Source: Haliclystus octoradiatus
Lineage: Eukaryota > Cnidaria > Staurozoa > Stauromedusae > Haliclystidae
Assembly: GCA_916610825.1 (NCBI GenBank)
Contig: OU744447.1
Coordinates: 19,995,563-20,059,562, forward strand
Length of the DNA: 64,000 bases
Reading direction: 5' to 3'
Below the pieces are notes generated by a model that saw nothing but the letters and a program-made list of their open reading frames with translations, was not told the origin of the DNA and did not search any database. Position 1 is the stretch's first letter. Each line of letters starts with the position of its first letter. The position numbers and the translations under genes were made by a program. Below are positions 57,101-64,000 of this stretch, piece by piece.

Positions 57101-57310
57101 GCTCCTCCTTTGCTTTCCGACTTTTTCCAACTGCCGTATTCCACCAGAACAAGATCTCACGCCCACAATGACATTTACATCAAGTCGAGCCATCGTCATT
57201 CATTTCAAGACGCTGGTGCGCATAAGTGGAACGATCTACCGTCTGCAATGAAGGAAGTCCAAAGCAGGCCTACTTTCAAACGTCTCCTTGAGAAGCACTT
57301 ACGTTCTTAG
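54131..57310 (+). CDS. Endonuclease-reverse transcriptase ORF of CR1-like retrotransposon, with 2A-like motif
   Basis: 1059 aa. The N-terminal 80 residues are hydrophobic in two stretches ([12 protein letters not shown] and the [10 protein letters not shown] block at 71-80). They are followed by GDIETNPGP at 81-89, a consensus 2A-like ribosome-skipping motif. Next comes an APE-type endonuclease domain (about 95-325) with E143 in LTETW, D253 in GDFN and the D319-H320 pair near its end. The reverse transcriptase (about 560-870) has [20 protein letters not shown] and catalytic Y-A-D-D at 789-792. A C-terminal region follows with [11 protein letters not shown] and [10 protein letters not shown]. 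All catalytic residues are intact and the frame is open from first Met to stop. Members of this group copy by target-primed reverse transcription. Translation through the 2A motif would release an 88-residue leader from the enzyme, as reported for 2A motifs in other animal CR1-type elements. Confidence 0.96.
   Translation: [1059 protein letters not shown]
54371..54397 (+). other. 2A-like ribosome-skipping motif
   Basis: Encodes G-D-I-E-T-N-P-G-P at residues 81-89, preceded by the hydrophobic run ILLLA. It matches the D(V/I)ExNPGP consensus; skipping would fall between G88 and P89. Confidence 0.88.
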
Positions 57311-57467
57311 TATACTTTACACTTACCACTCTTTCCTGTTATTTATGCCTGTTTTTTTACTTAATGTTTGTTTTCCTGTCAACTTAGCTATGTATCAGTC
57401 CTTTGAAAAAAAGTTTGTATAACTTAAAGGTTCTGAATAAATGATGATGATGATGATGATGATGATG

Positions 57468-58652
57468 TTTCAAGCAGTATGCATTATAGCATTAGCAAAA
57501 ATTTACAAACTTTCATAATAAATTAAGTAATGAAATTAGCCTTATTGAAGATTAATCAAAGATATCAAACTAAGTACCGTCTCGTTACTCCAGAGTTAAC
57601 CCCTCAAATTTGACATTTATATGGTATATGTTATCACATGTCATTCTAGGGCCATTATATAGCTGAAACCGGGGCTGAAACTGTAGGGTTCTTTGTAATT
57701 CGCCTGTAGGCTACAGGCTTTTGAATATTGATAGAAAAACAACAACAAAACTTGATGATGCAAATTACAATATCCAGGACAATCATTCAGAAATCACGCT
57801 TAAACACGATACAATCAGATCGCATTTCAAAGTTTTAATAGCATGTCTACAAGTAAACCACGTTGCCGTAATTTTCTAGTTATGCTATAGTTGTATAGGC
57901 AATGCCACAATGCATGCTGGTATATGGCGGTTCTCGGTCAGCGTGCTTTTGAACAAATAAATGAATCAAATAAATGAATGGAAAGTTTTTGCTATGCCAG
58001 CGCTCAACGTAGCTAGCTGCAACAATTTTTCTTTAACAACTTAACTTATTATCTTAAAATTGATATGTTGACCACCTTTCGAGCCTGGAGTTTCACCCTA
58101 CTGTTTTAACAGTCTGTCATAGCTAGACCTAGACCTGTTGAAAAAACATAAGTATATGTGAATTATTATTTCCCGTGAAACAATATAATTGATTAATTGT
58201 AACTAGACTATTGAAATATTTAGGTTGGACATATCCAAATCCAAACGTGAATTTGCGAATGTAAGATAATGATGATTGATGACGATGATTTCAGAACTCT
58301 CCCGAGAATTATAATTACATATTATTCTTTGACTCCCGATAATTAGTGATCGTAAGTGTATACATCATTTACATTGTATAGCCAAATAAACCATATCATA
58401 GTCATAGTCAAGTGTAATTACTATACTTCTGTTTAACTTGTACTACACATTCCCATGTTTTTTAGTTATATTGTAACCATATTACATTACATTAAAGATA
58501 TGAAATAGTGCTCAATCTCAATGTCAGCATTTGACAGAGCTAAATACAACAGAAGGAATCAAAGACAAAACATGCACAACATGGCACAGCGTTTTAAATA
58601 CAAACATAACTTAATAATAAACATTTAGTTTATGAAAAAGTAAAACAATTTA
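57468..58652. other. Right interior of Y
   Basis: AT-rich sequence between the CR1-like tail and the right 19-bp array. A degenerate Penelope-end-like block (ATTTGACAGAGCTAAATACA...AATCAAAGACAAAAC) lies at 58528-58570. No 169-bp monomers and no ORF recognised. Confidence 0.45.
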
Positions 58653-58867
58653 CTATGGCAACGATGGGCCATCATTTAAAAATATTATACTATGGCAACA
58701 ATGGGCCACGTGGTAAATTTTTTTGCTATGGCAACGATGGGCCATACTTTAAAAATATTAGACTATGGCAACGATGGGCCACGTGGTAAAATTTTTTTTA
58801 CTATGGCAACAATGGGCCATGGCGTAAAAATTTAAAAAAAAAAAAACGCTATGGCAACGATGGGCCA
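58653..58867 (-). repeat. Right subterminal array of the 19-bp motif, 6 copies inverted
   Basis: CTATGGCAACGATGGGCCA at 58653, 58690, 58726, 58763, 58801 and 58849, the reverse complement of the left array with matching alternating spacers. It has one spacer pair fewer than the left array. Confidence 0.93.
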
Positions 58868-58948
58868 CCATACATTACGTCAGAACTCCATTTCATACAG
58901 AGACTCTCAGTTTCATGGAGCGGAACACGGGATAGAGGCTCTTGCCTA

Positions 58949-58957
58949 GATTATGTC
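58949..58957. other. Target site duplication of Y, right copy
   Basis: GATTATGTC, directly after the tip ...GGCTCTTGCCTA. About 40 bp before a YY1-like promoter motif. Confidence 0.88.
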
Positions 58958-58997
58958 TATGGAATTTTGCCTCAGTTCCAAGCAACGTGACAAAACA

Positions 58998-59007
58998 AAA
59001 ATGGCGG
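58998..59007 (+). promoter_or_regulatory. YY1-like AAAATGGCGG core promoter motif
   Basis: AAAATGGCGG followed by ATCGAGCGG. This motif is common just downstream of transcription starts of housekeeping and nuclear mitochondrial genes in animals. It lies about 120 bp upstream of a candidate first coding exon and 40 bp right of element Y. A pyrimidine-rich acceptor (CTGTCTTCCTTGTTTGACAG, ending 59111) suggests a short 5' UTR intron. Confidence 0.45.
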
Positions 59008-59130
59008 ATCGAGCGGTCAGTAATTTAGTAAATAAAGAAGATGTCTAATAATAAGACGTATTTATTTATTATGCTTCAGTAATTAATCCTGCTGTCTTCC
59101 TTGTTTGACAGTCAACTCAAAACGTTAAAA

Positions 59131-59194
59131 ATGGTTTCTACTCTGTTCTGTAATTTTCATGTATGGTCGTTACGTCGCTTACTCTGTGAACCAG
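59131..59194 (+). CDS. Candidate gene 4, exon 1 (possible mL42/MRPL42-like)
   Basis: ATG preceded by an in-frame TAA; encodes MVSTLFCNFHVWSLRRLLCE P plus one base, donor CCAG|GTACGT. The Arg-rich, hydrophobic N-terminus looks like a mitochondrial targeting sequence. Joins in phase to the exon at 59608. Confidence 0.42.
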
Positions 59195-59607
59195 GTACGT
59201 AGCCTACGTCCTTAAGCATCTTCATTGGGCCATCCCCATTCGCTATTGGCTGCTTTTTTACAGGCCTAATATTTTAAAAACTTCTTATATATTGAAATTG
59301 CATCATTGTTTGAATGTTTTAAACCTTCTAGGCATAGTTGATGGCTTATTTCAATTTTTGTTGCTTATGACAAATTTACAATCACTCTTAATCGATATCG
59401 ATGGGCTAGGGCCTAGCTATGTAGGGCTATCGCCGGGCGCCGTCTATATGTAGCCAGGGTAGCATGCATACCAAAATCACATATTACAAAGTACATATTG
59501 GATTATCGGTAAATTTGGTAATCACCTCATCCATACATTTGATATTAGACTATTAAACGTTTCTGATTAAGTTTCTTCATTGGAAAATCTTACTATCTTT
59601 GTTACAG

Positions 59608-59655
59608 TTGAACCAAACCTTGGAATTCACACTTACCATGATAAACCAGGCCAAG
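59608..59655 (+). CDS. Candidate gene 4, exon 2
   Basis: 48-nt micro-exon with a good acceptor (TATCTTTGTTACAG) and donor (CAAG|GTAAAT). In the phase set by exon 1 it encodes VEPNLGIHTYHDKPGQ. No stop in that frame; the other two frames were not used. Function not recognised from this piece alone. Confidence 0.45.
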
Positions 59656-60689
59656 GTAAATATTCGACGATCAATGTTGAGTAACATTGTAATTTAATTA
59701 ATTGGTGTTAATCAATATATTTCTTATTCCTAAATTTATAAACTATTTTAGATTATAGGCTATATCTTAAATTACCTTTTGTTTGTCGTTCCAAGTTTTA
59801 CTTAAGATAGCACTGCAGCGCGAAAGAGAATAAAGATATGGCAATTGTAATGTTATACTTGATGTTATAATATGGTGCAATTATACTGTTAGTATCCATA
59901 CTGAAAAGTTTGTTGTGCGCCCCTGAGATCTCAGGCGCGCAGCAGACTTTTCTACGTAGGATTTTAACTAAACTTGATTGAATCTCAGGCGCGCAAATTA
60001 CAATATTTTCAATCTGGGTTAGTATGCAAATAAAATTCATCTAATGAGCGTTCTCGCGTGAAACTCTGAGTAACAGAGACAACATCTAATATTTGGTTTT
60101 ATTTTATACAGCTCTGCATATATATATATATGAAAAATATATATATATATAAAATTTATGTTTATCTAATAGCAGATAGTATAGGGCTCTATGTCTTCAT
60201 TTGACAGAGCAGTAAATAATAATAATATATGGCGAAAGAGTCAAAGAATACACATTCTTTACTGTTACTTAAGTTTCACGCATTTCACAGCGATCTTCAG
60301 ACAGATTTTTTACTCAAGGAAAAATATACATGATATCTACGTTCTATGATAAACTATCTGTAATGCTGCTTCCATTGTGTAATTAATACAATGCTATTGT
60401 TATTGCTATTGTTGATACAAGTGGTAGAAAAATGTGATGGTTTCCTTTATTCTCAGTAAATTATTATTTGTTATGTTTTTGATTTATTAAAATTGGACAA
60501 GTAATATTTGTTTTCCTGGCGACATTTAGATATTAATTCAGATTTTTTGTTTAGTATTGGTTCTTTTGCGCATATAATGTGATATTTTTCTAAGAGGCAT
60601 AAATAGCATTTTTTTGAGATGTTGTTGTATGCTTTTGCATTAGCGATGGCTGACCATTCGATTTTGTATGTGATGTATATTAAACAAGA

Positions 60690-61250
60690 TCTTCAACCTC
60701 AACACCATCAAAGTCAGCTATAGTTGCACAAATAACATGAATTCAATCCTAAAAAGCCATAACAACAAAATAATAAATTCGACAACAAACACCACAACTA
60801 ACACCAACCAATGCAACTGTAGATACAAAAACTTATGCCCGTTCAACAACAAATGCCAAATGAAAAGTATTATCTACAAAGCAAAAGTCACTACTCCATT
60901 TTCGAAGAAGGACAGAGCTACATTGGGTTGACGGAAGGCACGTTCAAACAACGCTACACACAACACAAGGCAACACTTAAACACAGAAAATACAACACTA
61001 GCACACAACTATCCAAACACTTTTGGGATTTAAAAGACAAAAACATCACATACAAAATTCAATGGTCAGCCATCGCTAATGCAAAAGCATACAACAACAT
61101 CTCAAAAAATGCCATTTATGCCTCTTAGAAAAATATCATATTATATGCGCAAAAGAACCAATACTAAACAAAAAATCTGAATTAATATCTAACTGTCGCC
61201 ACGAAAACAAATATTACTTGTCCAATTTTAATAAATCAAAAACATAACAG
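60690..61250 (+). pseudogene. GIY-YIG endonuclease end of a Penelope-like polyprotein, frameshifted
   Basis: The frame starts with VSYSCTNNMNSILKSHN and the Cys-rich linker CNCRYKNLCPFNNKCQMKSI. It shifts near 60895 into YIGLTEGTFKQRYTQHKATL ... LSKHFWDLKD, and shifts again near 61105, where the run of A is one base shorter than in the left arm, into LCLLEKYH...KEPILNKKSELIS and then the stop. The CxC...C...C linker followed by YIGLTEGTFKxRxxxH is diagnostic of the C-terminal GIY-YIG endonuclease of Penelope-like elements. The reverse transcriptase is missing. The copy is inactive. Confidence 0.9.
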
Positions 61251-61388
61251 ATAATAATTTACTGAGAATAAAGGAAACCATCACATTTTTCTACCACTTG
61301 TATCAACAATAGCAATAACAATAGCATTACGGATAGTTTATCATAGAACGTAGATATCATGTATATTTTTCATCGAGTAAAACATCCG

Positions 61389-61418
61389 TCTGAAGATCGC
61401 TGTGAAATGCGTGAAACT
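61389..61418 (+). ncRNA. Hammerhead-ribozyme-like core, degenerate
   Basis: CTGAAGA-T-CGC-TGTGAAAT-GCG-T-GAAAC: a CUGANGA box and a GAAA box joined by a 3-bp stem with a U.U mismatch at its base. Penelope-like elements are known to carry hammerhead motifs near their ends. Here stems I and III were not resolved, so activity is doubtful. The inverted copy is at 60273-60301. Confidence 0.35.
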
Positions 61419-61489
61419 TAAGTAACAGTAAAGAATGTGTATTCTTTGACTCTTTCGCCATATATTATTATTATATATATATTTAATAA

Positions 61490-61850
61490 TCACTTGAAAA
61501 AAACTCGAGTCACGATTGGTGGATTTGTACCACGTGTTTAGCAGTTATATCAAGACAACCCACGAGATTCCATGGCAACCACTAAAAGCGTGCAGGTATA
61601 GGTCTAACTCGGCGGCCTCGTTTACGATATGGATTTCTCGTTTGTTGTTAGTGAACTCGTGGGTCTAAATTCCGATAAACCACTCACAAGAGTGATGTAA
61701 TCCCTCAATATATATATTTATATATATTTAATAATTAATAATTAATAATTAATAATTAAACAGCTCTGCATTTATGGCATCGAGCACTATTGAAACAGCA
61801 AAGACAACATAAGCACCTTATTGATATTACTACTACTATATATATATTTA
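61490..61850. other. Spacer between Penelope-like pair and fold-back repeat
   Basis: Contains (TAATAAT)n-like repeats at 61725-61758 and a degenerate Penelope-end-like block (CAGCTCTGCATTTATGGCAT at 61760). No coding sequence recognised. Confidence 0.45.
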
Positions 61851-62089
61851 TATAATAAAAGGAGTCAAAGACTACACATTCATAATTGTTACTAATAGTT
61901 TCATGCCTACGCAATCATCAGACAAATAAACTAATTAATGAAAAACATACAGTTCCGCCTATATCGATTTACAAACCTACAGTTATTGTACTATTAGTAA
62001 CATTAGTACTTTAGTATTAGTAACTATTAGTACTATTACAACTATTAGTAACAATTATGAATGTGTAGTCTTTGACTCCTTTTATTATA
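61851..62089. repeat. Perfect 49-bp inverted repeat with Penelope-type ends
   Basis: Arms 61851-61899 and 62041-62089 are exact reverse complements (TATAATAAAAGGAGTCAAAG ... TTGTTACTAATAGT). On the minus strand the left arm is preceded by CTGATGATTGCGTAGGCATG AAAC. The arms match the style of the Penelope-like end at 61420-61455 (AATGTGT.TCTTTGACTC), so this is probably a short fold-back relic of a related family. Confidence 0.88.
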
Positions 62090-62279
62090 TTTAGCTCTGT
62101 CAAATGATATATATATATATCTGCATAAAGCACTCTATTAAGGTTTTGACATCAATAATGTTGTTACATAGCTCCTATTAAGCTATGGCCAAACCGAAGA
62201 ACATTTTTCACAGAACATCTACTTTTAAATTTCCCTTAAATCTGTCTGTGTGTTCAATGACGCATCATCACGTAATAGT

Positions 62280-63161
62280 CGGCAGGTCTTAAACGCGGAA
62301 CACGGAAGACGTGGAAAGATTTACGGAAGAGTTGAAATAGAGGTTTCTATTGTCCTTTCGAGTATCAGAATGAGACAACCGGCTGGTGATATGCCGCCTT
62401 TCCTGTCATTTATCTGCCGCTAGCAGTGAAAAAACACAAGTGTAGTGAATGAACAGAACATAAAAATCAAAATTTATTAAGCCGATTATGTACAGCAGAC
62501 GTGGTTGACACCCGAGCCATCAATGGTACTACTGAAAGGAATAAAAATAAGTAGTTAGATAGTAATCGGATACTGTATTTCATGTAATTTATCTCAAAAT
62601 GTTTCATACTATTAGAAGAGCCATACAGTATAACATTGGTACATGTTTGTATAAATAGTTGCGTTGATAGTGCTTGATATTCAAAATCAGAGCTTCACAA
62701 TACATAAAAATGAGTTAGTCCTGCCTGATGATCCCCAATGGTGTGATTTGTGAAATTGGAGTAGCGAAAATTCATAGGTCTCTTTCTTGATTCGATTTTT
62801 TATTTAGTAAATATATAACTTGAATCTTGATTGATTAGAGAGTAAGATGATTGGTAAGATGAATGCATTGCTTTTTAGACATTCTGATCATATACTCCAT
62901 TATCCATTATGATCAAATTGACTGAAATTTGAAGCAATGAATATTGTCTCCTCTTGATCGGATTTGCTTTCATGTTTATGTTCCCAGTTCATTCACTACA
63001 CTTGTGTTTTTCCGCTGCTAGCGGCAGATAAATGACAGGAAAGGCAGCAGACGACCAACCTGCAGTCTCATTCCGATACTCGAAAACACAATAGAAACCT
63101 CTATTTTAACTCTTCCGTAAATCCTTCCGCGTCTTCCGTCTTCCGCGTTTAAGACCTGCCG
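62280..63161. mobile_element. Mutator-like non-autonomous element, 882 bp
   Basis: Two 175-bp terminal inverted repeats (62280-62454 and 62987-63161, roughly 88-90% identical) start CGGCAGGTCTTAAACGCGGA. The flanks carry a perfect 9-bp target duplication CGTAATAGT (62271-62279 and 63162-63170). The 530-bp interior has no ORF. Long TIRs with a 9-bp duplication are the classic Mutator-like signature. Its ends differ from those of X and Y. Confidence 0.88.
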
Positions 63162-63276
63162 CGTAATAGTTACTGCACGGAAGATGATGCATCATATATC
63201 ACTAGAAAGGCCAGATTTTGTGCATGGTTTTAGGCTATTCAAATTATTAAAATGTATCTTCTGCTGCCGATACAAG

Positions 63277-63396
63277 CATCCAATAAACTTTCCCGGTCAA
63301 ACTTTGTTGCATTGTATTCGTCAGCAGACATTCCTTACACTTGGCATGACAAAAGACTCCCATTAATTAAGTACTCGCCTGTCAATTTTTCTTTAG
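63277..63396 (+). CDS. Candidate gene 4, exon 3 (mL42-like DIPY segment)
   Basis: Acceptor TATCTTCTGCTGCCGATACAAG; in the phase left by exon 2 it encodes SNKLSRSNFVALYSSADIPY then TWHDKRLPLIKYSPVNFSL, donor TTTAG|GTAACA. The pattern V..Y/L.S.DIPY...K.LP resembles the conserved core of mitochondrial large-subunit ribosomal protein mL42 (MRPL42). The similarity is short and read by eye. The preceding intron (59656-63276) would contain the Penelope-like and Mutator-like elements. Confidence 0.32.
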
Positions 63397-63917
63397 GTAA
63401 CAGTAGATTAAAACACTTTTGTTATTCAAAAGAGAAAATAGCAGTGAAATATGAAATGATAATAACGTCGCAAGAATCTACTTCAGTTTTCTTTAGACAA
63501 AGAAGATTAAAAATACTTTTGTCATTGAAAAGAGGAAATGACAGTGAATGCGAATAGTATGAACGATATATGAATGATATAACGTGGCCACTGGCCAGAA
63601 TATCGTTTGCATTGGAAATTTTGAATAACAGTTTACAATAACCATAGTTTATAGCATTAGGCCTACCGTTACGGCATAATATGTATAAAGCATAAAAATT
63701 CAGTTAAAGTTATAAGATTAAAAATTATATATAAGTTTACTTGATAAAGAAATAGACGTTACCTATATCGGTCTAATTCTATCTATCGCAATCACAGTCT
63801 GACCATGAGAACCACGTAATCCTAAATGTCAGAGGGTTAGAGAAAGTTCAATTGAAATTCATATTTTCCTGATTCATTGGACAAATCTCAACAAAACATT
63901 TTATCAGACATGACCAG

Positions 63918-63994
63918 GGTTTGATAAAATTGGGGACACAAATGAGAGGCTAGTACAAATTCAGAAGGAAAGGGAAGAAATAGTTGTATTCAAG
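63918..63994 (+). CDS. Candidate gene 4, exon 4
   Basis: Acceptor GACATGACCAG, phase-compatible with exon 3; encodes FDKIGDTNERLVQIQKEREE IVVFK up to a weak donor AAG|GTTTAT. It is helix-like, as expected for the C-terminal half of mL42, but not diagnostic. The gene would continue beyond the window. Confidence 0.25.
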
Positions 63995-64000
63995 GTTTAT

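Larger units (their letters stand above)
54098..57467 (+). mobile_element. CR1-like non-LTR retrotransposon with intact ORF
   Basis: Begins at the point where the tenth 169-bp monomer breaks off and ends in (ATG)9, 57441-57467, after GAATAA. One uninterrupted ORF fills it. No clear target duplication and only a 33-bp leader before the ATG, so its 5' end may be slightly truncated. A trinucleotide tail and an APE-RT ORF fit the CR1/L2 group of the Jockey superfamily. Confidence 0.93.
47703..58948. mobile_element. Element Y: 11.2-kb DNA-transposon-like element with 9-bp target duplication
   Basis: Flanked by perfect 9-bp direct repeats GATTATGTC at 47694-47702 and 58949-58957. The left end reads TAGTCAAACGCCGTTAG; the right end in reverse complement reads TAGGCAAGAGCCTCTATCCC, matching at 9 of the first 12 positions. 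Inside the tips the two ends share about 300 bp of inverted homology (47736-48060 versus 58630-58870), built from 19-bp motif arrays. Further in come AT-rich DNA, a 169-bp tandem array, nested element X and a CR1-like retrotransposon. No transposase ORF is visible, so it should be non-autonomous. 9-bp duplications are typical of Mutator-like elements and possible for a few others; the tips do not let me choose. Without X and the CR1 insertion it would be about 4.0 kb. Confidence 0.85.
60187..61480. mobile_element. Inverted pair of Penelope-like element 3' ends
   Basis: Two copies of the same retroelement 3' end face each other: left arm 60187-60675 (minus strand) and right arm 60690-61480 (plus strand; homologous part 61044-61480, highly similar). 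Only the right copy extends upstream into the endonuclease coding region. Both end in TGTGTATTCTTTGACTCTTT CGCC followed by an AT-rich tail. Penelope-like elements often insert as partial inverted copies, which this resembles. Confidence 0.85.

Noticed and set aside
47700-58950. Helitron, because CTAG occurs at several ends next to hairpins
   Set aside because: Helitrons make no target duplication and insert between A and T; here 9-bp duplications are present and flanking bases do not fit.
62280-63161. hAT or P-type element
   Set aside because: Those give 8-bp duplications; the perfect duplication here is 9 bp with 175-bp TIRs.

Overview
The window is nuclear DNA of an invertebrate animal. 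It is AT-rich, has spliced genes with canonical GT-AG introns, and is dense in animal-type transposable elements (Ty3/gypsy, CR1-like, Penelope-like, pogo-like MITEs, several fold-back elements). The protein-coding exons look diverged and the intron scale is modest, but I cannot name the phylum from sequence alone; a tunicate or another fast-evolving marine invertebrate would fit.

Layout. (1) About 350-25852, + strand: the 3' half of a lipin (phosphatidate phosphatase) gene, 13 exons, ending in the HAD-type catalytic C-LIP region with DIDGT. Its introns hold a pogo-like MITE, a complete Ty3/gypsy LTR retrotransposon (2438-7602; identical LTRs, intact 1526-aa gag-pol ORF, TCAGG target duplication), a degenerate tandem repeat, a fold-back repeat, and a nested opposite-strand gene for a 418-aa coiled-coil protein (9100-10356). 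(2) 25853-33457: intergenic, nothing recognised. (3) 33458-39187, + strand: a complete five-exon gene of the ZNF395/ZNF704/SLC2A4RG (Glut4EF) transcription-factor family. (4) 39188-47693: repeat-rich spacer with two MITE families, a 330-bp (TAA)n tract, a palindromic element, a filamin-repeat exon (minus strand) and a 5'-truncated non-LTR retrotransposon remnant.

(5) 47703-58948: the most interesting region, an 11.2-kb mobile element (here 'Y') bounded by a perfect 9-bp target duplication GATTATGTC. Its ends are dissimilar (TAGTCAAACGCC and TAGGCAAGAGCC). Inside the ends lie inverted arrays of a 19-bp motif, and further in a homogeneous 169-bp tandem array. A second 3.9-kb member of the same family ('X', 48650-52552), in opposite orientation, sits inside that array and has its own 9-bp duplication GGTTTTATT. 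A CR1-like retrotransposon (54098-57467) with an intact 1059-aa ORF and a 2A-like GDIETNPGP motif lies at the array's right edge. No transposase ORF was found for X or Y, and I could not assign the family to a known superfamily.

(6) 58998-end: a candidate gene start (YY1-like AAAATGGCGG, two small exons with matched phase, and further candidate exons at 63277 and 63918) that may encode a mitochondrial ribosomal protein mL42-like product. Its large intron holds an inverted pair of Penelope-like element 3' ends with a GIY-YIG domain, a 49-bp perfect inverted repeat related to them, and an 882-bp Mutator-like element with 175-bp TIRs and a 9-bp target duplication CGTAATAGT.

Host genes here are unrelated in function (lipid metabolism, transcription, possibly mitochondrial translation); there is no operon logic. 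The window is best read as three or four host genes in a landscape of several recent and nested transposon insertions.
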